A stretch of DNA of 64,000 nucleotides, taken from the NCBI GenBank assembly GCA_013791955.1, contig VMSW01000007.1, positions 620,001 through 684,000 on the forward strand, in the 5' to 3' direction. Under the pieces are notes generated by a model. The model was not told where the DNA came from. It saw only the letters and a program-made list of their open reading frames with translations, and did no database searches. The stretch comes from Propionicimonas sp. Its GTDB lineage: Bacteria; Actinomycetota; Actinomycetes; Propionibacteriales; Propionibacteriaceae. Shown in pieces: positions 25,267-33,924 of this stretch. Position 1 is the first letter of the stretch. The number at the start of each line of letters is the position of its first letter. A program made the position numbers and the translations under genes.

Positions 25267-26532
25267 ATGAAGAAGCGATACGCCGTTATAGCGGGCGCCG
25301 CTGCGCTGGCCTTGACTATTACCGGTTGCGGTCGAGCTGAAACCCCCACTGGGCAGGGCTCCGCTGCTGGCAACCCCGTGAACACCGGGGCGGCCGCGAG
25401 CGGCACCCTCGAGGTCTGGGCGATGGGCGCCGAAGGTGACGAACTCAAGGCGGTTACCGACAAGTTCATGACTGCCAACCCGGGCGTCAAGGTCAACGTG
25501 ACCTCGATCCCGTGGTCCTCAGCCCATGACAAGTTCGTCAGCGCGGCGGCCGCCAATGTGCTGCCAGACGTCGCTCAGGTGGGCACAACGTGGGTGGCCG
25601 AGCTCGCCCAACAGATCGACCCCACCCCGTCGAACTTCGACACCACCAAGTTCCTGGAAGGCGCCCAGAAGACCACCGTCGTCAACGGCACCTCGCTCGG
25701 GGTGCCCTGGTACGTCGAAACCCGCGTCGTCTACTACAACAAGGCAGTGGCCGCGAAGGCCGGCGTTACTGCCGATCCGAAGACCTGGGACGAGTTCTTC
25801 GCCATGGTCAAGGCGATGAAGGAAAAGGGCGGCGCCAAATACGGCATCAGCATGCTGCCGGGCGGCGAAGGCTCCTGGCAGACGGTGCTGCCGTTGATGT
25901 GGAGCGCTGGCGGCAAGATCAACACCGATGACGCCAAGACCTGGACCTTCGACGACCCCAAGAACGTTGAGGGGCTGAAGTTCTACCAGGACTTCTTCAG
26001 CCAGGGCCTGGCGAACAAGGCACCCGTGGGCGACACCCTCGTTGCTGATTTCGCCTCAGGCAAGGTGCCCATGTTCATCTCGGGCCCGTGGATGATGTCC
26101 GGCGTAGAGACGACCGGCAAGATGAAGAAGGACGACTACGGCGTCTTCGCGATGCCCACGAAGGTGTCTGGCGCATCATTCATCGGCGGCTCGAACCTGG
26201 CCGTCTTCAAGTCGACCAAGAATCGGGACACCGCCTGGAAGCTCGTGGACTACCTAACCCAGTCCCAAACCCAGGTTGAGTGGTTCAAGACGATCGGCGA
26301 TCTCCCCAGCGTCAAGACCGCGCTGGCCGATCCGGCAGTCACTGGTGACGCGAAGTTTGCCGTGTTCGCCGAACAGCTCAAGACCGCCTACGCCCCACCG
26401 TCGGTGGCCACCTGGGAGCAGGTAGCCAAGCAGTTCGACTCGACTGTGGAGAAGGTGACCAGAACCGGAGCTGACCCGGATGCTTCACTGAAGGCGCTCC
26501 AGCAACAGGCCACATCGGTGGGTATGGGCTGA
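25267..26532 (+). CDS. Sugar ABC transporter substrate-binding lipoprotein
   Basis: This 421-residue solute-binding protein (family 1, MalE-like) has a lipoprotein signal with lipobox TITGC (Cys at about 22). Its ligand-binding segments include GTLEVWAMGAEGDELKAV, DVAQVGTTWVAELA, PWYVETRVVYYNK and FISGPWMM. AACAGGAGTACGAC precedes the ATG. Two permease genes follow at once, and the GH94 phosphorylase upstream suggests it captures beta-linked gluco-oligosaccharides. That substrate is inferred from context only. Confidence 0.9.
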   Translation: MKKRYAVIAGAAALALTITGCGRAETPTGQGSAAGNPVNTGAAASGTLEVWAMGAEGDELKAVTDKFMTANPGVKVNVTSIPWSSAHDKFVSAAAANVLPDVAQVGTTWVAELAQQIDPTPSNFDTTKFLEGAQKTTVVNGTSLGVPWYVETRVVYYNKAVAAKAGVTADPKTWDEFFAMVKAMKEKGGAKYGISMLPGGEGSWQTVLPLMWSAGGKINTDDAKTWTFDDPKNVEGLKFYQDFFSQGLANKAPVGDTLVADFASGKVPMFISGPWMMSGVETTGKMKKDDYGVFAMPTKVSGASFIGGSNLAVFKSTKNRDTAWKLVDYLTQSQTQVEWFKTIGDLPSVKTALADPAVTGDAKFAVFAEQLKTAYAPPSVATWEQVAKQFDSTVEKVTRTGADPDASLKALQQQATSVGMG

Positions 26533-26535
26533 GCA

Positions 26536-27483
26536 ATGACCGCCAACTCCAACCCGGTTGACACCGGGCGGAAGCTGGCCTCCAAGCGTTCCGGGCGGGC
26601 AACCACCCGGAACGCTGCGGAGGCCCGCGCGGGGCTGCTGCTCTCCACGCCGTTCATCGTCCTGTTCCTGGTCTTCACGGCCTGGCCGGTTATTCAGTCG
26701 ATGTACATGTCGTTCACCGACATGAGCCGCAATGACGTCCAAACCCCGTTCGCGGTGGATTTCGTGGCTTTGGACAACTATGTGCGGGCCGTGAGCGACC
26801 CCATCTTCCGCAAGGCTGCGCTCAACACGGTGATCTTCGTGGTCGTCGGCGTGCCCGCGACGATCGTGGCGGGCCTGGCGGTGGCGGTGGCGCTCGACAA
26901 GGGCATCAACAAGGCGCGCGGCTTCTTCCGGCTGGGCTTCTACACCCCGGTGATCACCTCGATCGTTGCGGTGGCGGTGGTGTGGCGCTTCCTGCTGCAG
27001 CCCGATTTCGGCGTCGTTAACCAGATGCTGGCCGTGGTTGGTATCAAGGGTCCGAACTGGATCGGGGACGAAAATACCGCCCTGTTTTCGCTGATCATCA
27101 TGTCGGTCTGGCGGAACTTCGGTAACGCGATGATCATCTTGTTGGCCGGTCTGCAGAGCGTGTCGTGGGAACTGCACGAGGCGGCCGCTCTCGACGGAGC
27201 GGGCACCTGGCAGCGGTTTATGAACGTGACCCTGCCAGCGCTACGGCCGACGCTGCTGTTCGTCCTGGTCACTACTTCGATCGGCTACCTGCAGTTCTTC
27301 GAGGAGCCGTTCGTCATGACCCAAGGCGGCCCGCTCAACGCGACGCTTTCGGCGTCGATGTACACCTACCAGCAGTTCGGCTTCGGCAACTGGGGCTACT
27401 CCGGCGCGATGGCGTACCTCACCTTCCTGGTCATCCTGATCGTGACCATAATTCAGTTCCGAGTCACGAGGGAGAAGGGCTGA
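26536..27483 (+). CDS. Sugar ABC transporter permease (MalF type)
   Basis: This 315-residue permease has six core transmembrane helices after a cytoplasmic N-terminal tail of about 30 residues. The EAA loop that contacts the ATPase reads EAAALDGAGTWQRFMNVTLP (about 215-234). It starts 3 bases after the binding-protein stop, and its stop overlaps the start of the second permease. No ATPase gene is present, so a shared MsiK-type ATPase encoded elsewhere would power the importer. Confidence 0.92.
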   Translation: MTANSNPVDTGRKLASKRSGRATTRNAAEARAGLLLSTPFIVLFLVFTAWPVIQSMYMSFTDMSRNDVQTPFAVDFVALDNYVRAVSDPIFRKAALNTVIFVVVGVPATIVAGLAVAVALDKGINKARGFFRLGFYTPVITSIVAVAVVWRFLLQPDFGVVNQMLAVVGIKGPNWIGDENTALFSLIIMSVWRNFGNAMIILLAGLQSVSWELHEAAALDGAGTWQRFMNVTLPALRPTLLFVLVTTSIGYLQFFEEPFVMTQGGPLNATLSASMYTYQQFGFGNWGYSGAMAYLTFLVILIVTIIQFRVTREKG

Positions 27484-28307
27484 TGTTTAGCAAACCCAAG
27501 ACCCGCTGGTGGCTCTACATCCTGTTGACGGTGCTGCTTTCAATGGTGATGCTGCCCTTCGTCTGGATGCTGCTGGGCTCGGTGAAGCCAAACTCCGAGC
27601 TGATGGCGTCCCCGCCTAGTTGGCTGCCACAGAACCCCAGCCTGGCCAACTTCCAACTGCTGTTCGAGAAGGCATCTTTCGGGACCTATTTCGTGAACTC
27701 GGTTGTGGTGGCTGTGGTCGTCGTGGCGGCCAACCTGATGTTCAGCGCGATGCTTGGCTACGCCCTGGCCCGCCTGGACTTCCCCGGCAAGCGGATCGTC
27801 TTCGGCGCGGTGATGGGCTCGCTGATGATTCCCGGGCTCGTGCTGTTCATCCCGCAGTTCATCCTGGCGGCGAACCTGCACCTGATCGGCAACCTGTCAG
27901 CGTTGATGCTGCCGTTCCTGGTGCAGCCGTTCGGGGTGTTCCTGATGCGGCAGTTCTTCATCGGCCTGCCAAAGGATCTCGCTGAGGCGGCCCGCATCGA
28001 CGGGGCCGGCGAGCTCGGGGTCTTCTTCCGGATCTACCTGCCGCTGGCCGTGCCGGCCTTCGCGACGCTCGGCATCTTGACGTTCCTAGGGTCGTGGAAC
28101 AACTTCCTGTGGCCGCTGGTCGTCAGTGTGAACGAGTCGACCTACACGCTGCCCGTCGGGCTGGCGCTGGTGGCCAATGGTCAGCACCAGGCCGATTACG
28201 GTCTGCTGCTTGCCGGCGCGACCGTCGTCGTGGCGCCGATTCTGGTGGTGTTCCTCTTCCTGCAGCGCTTCTTCATCGAGGGGATTGCCACCTCTGGCAT
28301 CAAGTGA
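27483..28307 (+). CDS. Sugar ABC transporter permease (MalG type)
   Basis: The 274-residue partner permease has six transmembrane helices and the EAA loop EAARIDGAGELGVFFRIYLP (about 168-187). ATG 27483 overlaps the stop of the first permease (TGATG), giving translational coupling; a longer reading frame from 27165 is only an artefact. It ends 9 bases before the convergent SDR gene, so the importer operon stops here without an ATPase. Confidence 0.92.
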   Translation: MFSKPKTRWWLYILLTVLLSMVMLPFVWMLLGSVKPNSELMASPPSWLPQNPSLANFQLLFEKASFGTYFVNSVVVAVVVVAANLMFSAMLGYALARLDFPGKRIVFGAVMGSLMIPGLVLFIPQFILAANLHLIGNLSALMLPFLVQPFGVFLMRQFFIGLPKDLAEAARIDGAGELGVFFRIYLPLAVPAFATLGILTFLGSWNNFLWPLVVSVNESTYTLPVGLALVANGQHQADYGLLLAGATVVVAPILVVFLFLQRFFIEGIATSGIK

Positions 28308-28316
28308 GTTCGGACG

Positions 28317-29003
28317 TCAGGGGCCCGGTCGCAGCGTGATCTCGGGCATGGTGGCGTCGCGGGGCAGGTCGATGGCCTGCATGATCGCGGCTGCCACCGT
28401 GGCCGGGTCGATGTAGATCGACGCGTCGTAGCTGCCGCCCTCTTGCTGACGGACGGCCTGCTGCATCGGGGTGGCAGTGCGTCCAGGGAAGATAGTGGTG
28501 ACCCGGACGCCGTTGGCAGCTTCCTCGGCGCGAAGGGCGTCGGCGGCGGAGCGGAGCCCAGCTTTCGAGGCGGCATAGGAAGCCCAGTTTGGGTTGGCGT
28601 TCAAGCCTGCGGTCGAGTTCACGAAGACGACGCTGCCTCGGGCGGCGCGCAGCGCTGGCAAGGCCCAGCGAGTGAGCGCGATGGGGGAGACCAGATTGAC
28701 CAGCAACGTGTCGAGGAACTCGGTCGTTGGCAGGTTCGCCACCGGGTTGAGCGCCACGACTCCGGCGGCATGGATCACCGAGTCGAGCCGCTCGGGAGCC
28801 CGGTGTTCGAGCAGGGTGGCTTCGAGTTGTGGGCTGGCCAGATCGGCCACGACGATCTCGGCGCCGCCGAAGGTGTTTCGTAGCTGGTCGGCACGTTCTT
28901 CATTGCGGGCGATGAGCAGCAGATCATCGCCGCGGGCGGCGAGCCGCTGGGCGAGCGCTGCGCCAATTCCCGAGCCAGCTCCGGTGATCAGGTGGATTGC
29001 CAT
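28317..29003 (-). CDS. Short-chain dehydrogenase/reductase
   Basis: This 228-residue classical SDR has the cofactor motif TGAGSGIGAALA (about 7-18), AAGVV (the NAG-like motif), the catalytic Ser in FVNSTAG and YAASK (Tyr and Lys). The residues after beta strand 2 read LIARNEERADQL, so NADP(H) is likely. Substrate unknown. It is convergent with the sugar importer. Confidence 0.88.
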   Translation of the reverse strand: MAIHLITGAGSGIGAALAQRLAARGDDLLLIARNEERADQLRNTFGGAEIVVADLASPQLEATLLEHRAPERLDSVIHAAGVVALNPVANLPTTEFLDTLLVNLVSPIALTRWALPALRAARGSVVFVNSTAGLNANPNWASYAASKAGLRSAADALRAEEAANGVRVTTIFPGRTATPMQQAVRQQEGGSYDASIYIDPATVAAAIMQAIDLPRDATMPEITLRPGP

Positions 29004-29144
29004 GCGTGCAGGCTATGGCTGGTGGGGGAGAGGTCACAATCGGCTCTTTGGTCGGGCGCCGATAGGGGTGGCGGACGGCAGCCAACACCACCAGGCTCAC
29101 CACGCAGACGCCCAGGCGTGGTGACGGTCGGCCGGTTGCGGCTT

Positions 29145-29187
29145 GAGCCCGCGACCCATGGGCTAGGAGCCGCCGGGTCGCGGGCTC
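29145..29187 (-). terminator. Strong 13-base-pair hairpin
   Basis: GAGCCCGCGACCC (29145-29157) and GGGTCGCGGGCTC (29175-29187) pair perfectly around a 17-base loop. It lies just past the 3' end of the minus-strand DUF2188 gene and fits a terminator without a T tract. Part of the arm (CCCGCGACCCA) also occurs in the tRNA-Ile at 45251. Confidence 0.6.
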
Positions 29188-29205
29188 GGCGTTGGAGGTT
29201 GTCGC

Positions 29206-29433
29206 TCAGCCGGGAATATTCCGCGGATCGTTGCCTGGGTCAATAGTGTCCTTGGCTCGGATAGATCCGTCGCGACCATGGATGTTTAGTTCGCCGCCGC
29301 CTTGATTGGTCAGGTAGCCGCGTGACGCATCGACGGCCTCGGCCTGGGTGCGGTGCACCGAGGAGGCGCGGGACGCGCCAGCCTTTTTGGCCGCCCATCC
29401 ATCCTCGCTGGGTGTGACGTGGTATTCGGACAT
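29206..29433 (-). CDS. DUF2188-type small protein
   Basis: The 75-residue protein reads SEYHVTPSEDGWAAKKAGASRASSVHRTQAEAVDASRGYL, then GGGELNIHGRDGSIRAKDTI. This is the DUF2188 pattern: one alpha/beta unit of unknown function, often near stress or defence genes. GAGAGGAGGTGAAC is an excellent ribosome binding site for ATG 29433. The perfect hairpin at 29145-29187 follows it. Confidence 0.8.
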   Translation of the reverse strand: MSEYHVTPSEDGWAAKKAGASRASSVHRTQAEAVDASRGYLTNQGGGELNIHGRDGSIRAKDTIDPGNDPRNIPG

Positions 29434-29486
29434 GTTCACCTCCTCTCGTGTGTGCTCGTTGTCGGGTGGTTCGGCCAGGAGGGCTC

Positions 29487-30200
29487 TCATGAGGTGCTGC
29501 CATAGACGGAGACAGAGTCGACCTGGAAGAGCGGGACTGTTGTGTTGCCGCCAGCCTGGGTGTCGTAGGAGTAGGAGCCGAGCACGGTCACCTTCGCCTT
29601 GAAACAGTCACCTTCTACGAGCTTCTTCAGCTGAGAATCCGTCCCGCTCAGGAAGGAGTTCTGCGGGTAGTCGACATACCCGTAGGAGATGCGCAGCTTC
29701 TTGGGGCCGGTGTCAGCGCGGAACGTGTCTGTGCCGGTGGCGGCGTCGAACTGAGTGATCTCGCCGTAGACGACGTAGGTCTTGCCGATATAGGAGTCGG
29801 GGTCCTTGACCAGCAGCTTGAACGTGCGGCTGGAGAGGCTCTTGTACTCCTTCTTGACTGGGGTCGAAGGCGGGGCCGGAGTTTCGGCGGGCTCCTCGGT
29901 GGCTGCTTCCGATCCGGTCGGCGCGAGCGTTTCCCCGACGCTGGGGACCGTCACGGTCACAGTTGCCGTGGGCATGGCTATTGGCTGCGTCTTGTTGTCA
30001 CCGCTGGTCGCGACTCCGCCAAGCACCATGCCGGCAACTAGTGCCGCCACGCCGATGAACGGCTTGGACGTGAGCAGTCTCACCTGCTTGCTGGTGACAG
30101 TTGGCCTTTTTGGTCCGGTGGGGGCGCCTGGGAAGGGCGGCGGCGGGGGCTGGAGCCCCTCTGGTCCGTTCTGGCTCGCGGGTGGCTGGGGTGTGGTCAT
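29487..30200 (-). CDS. Membrane-anchored protein with OB-fold-like exported domain
   Basis: The 237-residue product has a Pro-rich cytoplasmic head (about 1-40), one transmembrane helix (PFIGVAALVAGMVLGGVATSG), a Thr/Pro/Glu-rich linker and an exported domain (about 120-237). That domain contains DPDSYIGKTYVVYGEITQFD and GDCFKAKVTVLGSYSYD, similar to OB-fold tRNA_anti-like or nuclease-like lipoprotein domains. Function unknown. AAGGGCACACC precedes ATG 30200. It is divergent from the restriction-modification operon. Confidence 0.6.
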   Translation of the reverse strand: MTTPQPPASQNGPEGLQPPPPPFPGAPTGPKRPTVTSKQVRLLTSKPFIGVAALVAGMVLGGVATSGDNKTQPIAMPTATVTVTVPSVGETLAPTGSEAATEEPAETPAPPSTPVKKEYKSLSSRTFKLLVKDPDSYIGKTYVVYGEITQFDAATGTDTFRADTGPKKLRISYGYVDYPQNSFLSGTDSQLKKLVEGDCFKAKVTVLGSYSYDTQAGGNTTVPLFQVDSVSVYGSTS

Positions 30201-30353
30201 GGTGTGCCCTTCTGTGGGGTTGCCTCCTTGTGGGTCAACCATCTACGTCCTCAGGCACCTTATGCATTCGCGATAGTGATAAGGGGTGTTATCAGCCGAT
30301 GGGGATTGCAACACCGGTGCACCGGTGGTGTGATGTACCGGAGGAGGTTTGCC

Positions 30354-32288
30354 GTGACCCAGCTGATGACAATGCGTGACATCGCCGGTTTGGCGCGCGT
30401 GCAGCGTCCGGTCGTATCGGTGTGGCGGCGCCGTTCGCGGGCCACCGCCCATCCCTTCCCGCCAGCCCGCCAGAAGCGCGATGGCCAGGAGTTCTTCCTG
30501 CGCGACGACGTAGTGGCGTGGCTGGAAGACACTCAGCGGGGGAACAATCCCGAGGCCCGGGCGGACGCTGCCGCGCACTCGCTGCTTGCTGGCGGGAGCA
30601 CCAAGGACGCTGAAACCATCAGCGCCCTCGTCACGTTGCGGCAACTGATCGGCGAACCGCTGGCACCGCTCCAACCAGACGACCTGCTCGATCTGGCTGA
30701 CGAACACGACCCAGACGATCGATACTTCCGGCGCGAAATGGAACGCTGCGCCGATCTCGCCCGGTTTGCCCGCGATGCCGACGATCTAGTCGAGGCTTCC
30801 TGGGGTGAGCTGACCGCCCACCAGCACCTCGTCGAAACCCGGCTGCGAACACCGGGAAGCGCGCTGAGCCGTACCGTGCTCTCCGACGCCGGTCGTCGTT
30901 TCCTGTTGGGCCTGATCGGCCCGCTCGCCGCCGAGTTGGGGCATCCCGGTCTGATGGATCCGACCGGGGCCGCGGTAGACCTGCTGGCCGAGTGCGCGAC
31001 GTCCCTGGAGTTGCCGGTACGTGTGATGGACGGCGATACCGGCGCGCAGCGGTTGACTCGCCGTCAGTTGCTGCTTGCTGGTGTTCGTCCACGCTTGGTA
31101 GAGCGGGGGCGCGGCGAATGGTCGATGACCGACCCGACCGCTCACTTGGTGGTGCTACCCAGTGCCGCCGAACCGCAGCTTGACGAACTCGGGCAGTTGG
31201 AGTTTCTCGATGAGATCGTTCTGCAGTTGACCGCCGACCAGTTGGTGCTTTGCCTGGCGCCGGCGGCCACCTTGACCGACCCTCTCACCGGGACGGCGCT
31301 CGCCAAGCGTGACCAGTTGCTTCGCGGCGGGCATGTGCGGGCCATCGTCCGGCTGCCTGCTGGGCTGCGTCCGGCCCAAGCCAGGGAGCATTCGGCGTTG
31401 TGGCTGCTGGGCAGCCCCGACCCGACACCGGTAGGTGAGCGGCGCACTCTGGTGGCCGATCTGGGCGGGGTTCAGTTACGGCAGTGCGAAGGTCTGGCCG
31501 ATGATTTGTTGGCCGCCTGGCAAGGCAGCCGGGGTGCTCGGCGACGTGCCTGGGCGCAGCTGCATCCGGTGTTCACCGCTTTGCTGGTTTCGGCCAGTGA
31601 CACCTTGGTTCCGCCGCGACCTCAGCGGGCGGTTGGCCGCTCTCGGGCAGGTGCGGACTGGGCCGTGGAGTTGCGTGCCGCCGATACTGCCGAGCGGCTG
31701 AAGCCCTATCGATTTGACGTTCTTGATCAGGTTGCCGAAGGGCTGAGCGTGGCTCAGGCGATAGCGCGCGGATGGCTGCGGGTGCTGTCGGGGCGAAAGG
31801 TCGACGTCTCCGGGCTGGCTGCGGGCACGGTGCCGGTCGTTTCCGATCCGGCCGCCCCGGGCGCCATGCGGCGAGTTGATCGGCTGGCACTGCTGGCGCG
31901 CGTCGGGGGTGAGCTGACCGAGCCGGGCGACATCATCTTTTCAGTGCGCCCCAAGCCGTCCGCTGTGATCGACGAAGAGGGCGGCACCTTGGTGTTGGCC
32001 CCGGCCCGCATCTTGCGGGTGCGCTCGTCCGCCCCGCTGGTTGCGCGCGCGGTTGCCGCTCGGATCAATGCGGCCACGTCCAGCACGTGGCGCACCTGGC
32101 CGCTGGCCGTCGTACCCGAACCCACTCGCGACGTCCTCGGCGAGGCACTCACCGACCTGGCCGCCCAGCGGGCACGGTTGGTGGCGGAACTGGCCGGGTT
32201 GGACGCCCTCACCACCGACCTCACCACGGCTGTCGAATCACGACAGCTCAGCATCAGCAAGGAGAATCATGGCCCGACGTCGCACTGA
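30354..32288 (+). CDS. HTH / pseudo-N6-methyltransferase / recognition-domain protein of the type I locus
   Basis: The 644-residue protein begins with an HTH (MRDIAGLARVQRPVVSVWRR, about 7-26). A region colinear with HsdM follows. Motif I reads DPTGAAVDLL (Asp at about 202) instead of DPxCGSGG, and the NPPF position reads VVLPSAAEP (about 266-274). Both SAM binding and catalysis therefore look lost, while flanking helices such as RRQLLLAGV remain. The C-terminal third (about 475-640) resembles an HsdS target-recognition domain plus coiled coil (EALTDLAAQRARLVAELAGLDALT in pieces). GAGGAGG precedes GTG 30354. It overlaps hsdM by 20 bases, so it belongs to the operon. A regulatory or DNA-guiding role is inferred. 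Confidence 0.65.
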   Translation: MTQLMTMRDIAGLARVQRPVVSVWRRRSRATAHPFPPARQKRDGQEFFLRDDVVAWLEDTQRGNNPEARADAAAHSLLAGGSTKDAETISALVTLRQLIGEPLAPLQPDDLLDLADEHDPDDRYFRREMERCADLARFARDADDLVEASWGELTAHQHLVETRLRTPGSALSRTVLSDAGRRFLLGLIGPLAAELGHPGLMDPTGAAVDLLAECATSLELPVRVMDGDTGAQRLTRRQLLLAGVRPRLVERGRGEWSMTDPTAHLVVLPSAAEPQLDELGQLEFLDEIVLQLTADQLVLCLAPAATLTDPLTGTALAKRDQLLRGGHVRAIVRLPAGLRPAQAREHSALWLLGSPDPTPVGERRTLVADLGGVQLRQCEGLADDLLAAWQGSRGARRRAWAQLHPVFTALLVSASDTLVPPRPQRAVGRSRAGADWAVELRAADTAERLKPYRFDVLDQVAEGLSVAQAIARGWLRVLSGRKVDVSGLAAGTVPVVSDPAAPGAMRRVDRLALLARVGGELTEPGDIIFSVRPKPSAVIDEEGGTLVLAPARILRVRSSAPLVARAVAARINAATSSTWRTWPLAVVPEPTRDVLGEALTDLAAQRARLVAELAGLDALTTDLTTAVESRQLSISKENHGPTSH

Positions 32289-33924
32289 CGCAGCCCCGCA
32301 AGCACCGACCACGATGAAGGAACTCAAAGACACGTTGTGGAAGGCCGCTGACAAGCTGCGCGGTTCGCTGGAGGCCTCCGATTACAAGGATGTGATCTTG
32401 GGTCTGGTGTTTCTGAAGTACGTCTCGGATTCGTTCGAGGAACGTCGAGCTCAGATTCGTGCCGAGTTGGAGGCCGACGGTGGCTACGTCGAAGGCGACA
32501 TCGATGAATCGCTGGAAGACAAGGACGAATACTCCGGCGCCGGGGTGTTCTGGGTGCCGGTGAATGCGCGCTGGCAGTTTCTGGCCGAGCGGGCCAAGGG
32601 CACCGAGACAAAGACCATCGGCGAGCTCATCAACGAGGCGATGGGTTGGTTGATGGAAGCCAACCCGCCACTGAACGGCACTCTGCCGCGCATCTACAAC
32701 CGCGAAGGCGTCGATCAGCGGCGGCTGGGGGAGTTGCTCGACTTGTTCAACTCGGCTCGGTTCACCGGCGAGGGGGCGAGTAAGGCCCGCGACCTGCTGG
32801 GTGAGGTGTACGAGTATTTCCTGGGCAAGTTCGCTGCCGCCGAGGGCAAGCGGGGTGGCGAGTTCTACACCCCGCCCAGCGTGGTACGGGTGTTGGTGGA
32901 AGTGATGGAGCCGAGCGCGGGACGCATCTACGACCCGTGCTGCGGCTCGGGGGGCATGTTCGTCCAGGCCGAGAAGTTCCTGGAGGCACACCACCGCAAC
33001 CCCGCCGAGTTGAGCGTCTACGGCCAGGAGAACATGGAGCGCACTTGGCGAATGGCCAAGATGAACCTGGCCATTCACGGACTGATCGGCAATCTCGGCC
33101 CGAGTTGGGGTGACACCTTCGCCCGCGATCTGCACCCCGACCTGCAGGCCGACTACGTGTTGGCCAACCCGCCGTTCAACATCAAAGACTGGGCGCGCAA
33201 CGAGGACGATGCTCGCTGGCGCTACGGCGTCCCACCGGCTGGCAATGCGAACTACGCCTGGTTGCAGCACATCGTTAGCAAGCTGGGCCCGAAGGGTCAG
33301 GCCGGAGTGGTGCTGGCCAACGGTTCGATGAACACCAATTCCGGCGGCGAGGGCCAAATTCGGGCCAACCTCGTCGAGGCCGACTTGGTGAGTGTGATGG
33401 TGGCGCTGCCCACCCAGCTGTTCCGCTCCACCGGCATTCCGGTTTGCCTGTGGTTCTTCGCGAAGGACAAGAAGTGGACGGCCGACCGTCGCGGCCAAGT
33501 GCTGTTCGTCAACGCCCAAAACCTTGGCTACATGGTTGATCGTGCCGAACGCGCCCTATCCGAGGAAGACATCGCCAAGATCGCCGACACCTACCGCGCT
33601 TGGCGAGGCGAGCCTCAGTTGCCTGAGCCCGTCGAAGTCCCCAGCCAGTTGGCTGAGCTTGTCGAAGCCTCTGTCGACCCTTCGACAAGCTCAGGGGTCT
33701 ATGCCGACATCCCCGGCTTCTGCTACTCCGCAACCCTGGCCGAGATCAAGGACGCCGAATATGCCCTCACTCCCGGACGATACGTCGGCACTGCCGAAAT
33801 CGCCGATGACGGCGAACCAATCGACGACAAAGTGAAGCGCCTTACCGAGGAGTTGCTAGCTGCTTTGGATGAGTCGGCCCGGCTGGACGCGGTGGTGCGC
33901 GAGCAGTTGGGGCGGTTGGCGTGA
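32269..33924 (+). CDS. hsdM: Type I restriction-modification methyltransferase subunit HsdM with repeat insertion
   Basis: This 551-residue adenine-N6 methyltransferase subunit has an N-terminal helical domain (LWKAADKLRGSLEASDYKDV start). The SAM motif is YDPCCGSGGMF (about 222-232) and the catalytic motif ANPPFN (about 301-306), both intact. Near the C-terminus, bases 33616-33696 are an 81-base copy of the dispersed repeat. It is read in frame and adds 27 residues between AWRGE and YADIPGFC, where relatives run straight on. ATG 32269 follows AAGGAGAATC. The stop overlaps the hsdS start by 4 bases. Confidence 0.93.
   Translation: MARRRTDAAPQAPTTMKELKDTLWKAADKLRGSLEASDYKDVILGLVFLKYVSDSFEERRAQIRAELEADGGYVEGDIDESLEDKDEYSGAGVFWVPVNARWQFLAERAKGTETKTIGELINEAMGWLMEANPPLNGTLPRIYNREGVDQRRLGELLDLFNSARFTGEGASKARDLLGEVYEYFLGKFAAAEGKRGGEFYTPPSVVRVLVEVMEPSAGRIYDPCCGSGGMFVQAEKFLEAHHRNPAELSVYGQENMERTWRMAKMNLAIHGLIGNLGPSWGDTFARDLHPDLQADYVLANPPFNIKDWARNEDDARWRYGVPPAGNANYAWLQHIVSKLGPKGQAGVVLANGSMNTNSGGEGQIRANLVEADLVSVMVALPTQLFRSTGIPVCLWFFAKDKKWTADRRGQVLFVNAQNLGYMVDRAERALSEEDIAKIADTYRAWRGEPQLPEPVEVPSQLAELVEASVDPSTSSGVYADIPGFCYSATLAEIKDAEYALTPGRYVGTAEIADDGEPIDDKVKRLTEELLAALDESARLDAVVREQLGRLA
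33616..33696. repeat. Dispersed palindromic repeat inside hsdM
   Basis: These 81 bases match the repeat family. CTGAGCTTGTCGAAG at 33653-33667 and CTTCGACAAGCTCAG at 33680-33694 form a perfect 15-base inverted repeat with a 12-base loop. The length is a multiple of three and the frame stays open. Confidence 0.9.

Noticed and set aside
27165-27482. N-terminal extension of the MalG-type permease
   Set aside because: It overlaps the first permease in another frame and lacks permease similarity; ATG 27483 with TGATG coupling is the real start.
30204-30353. N-terminal extension of the pseudo-methyltransferase
   Set aside because: GAGGAGG before GTG 30354 and the HTH beginning there define the start; the extension has no similarity and runs into the divergent gene's promoter.
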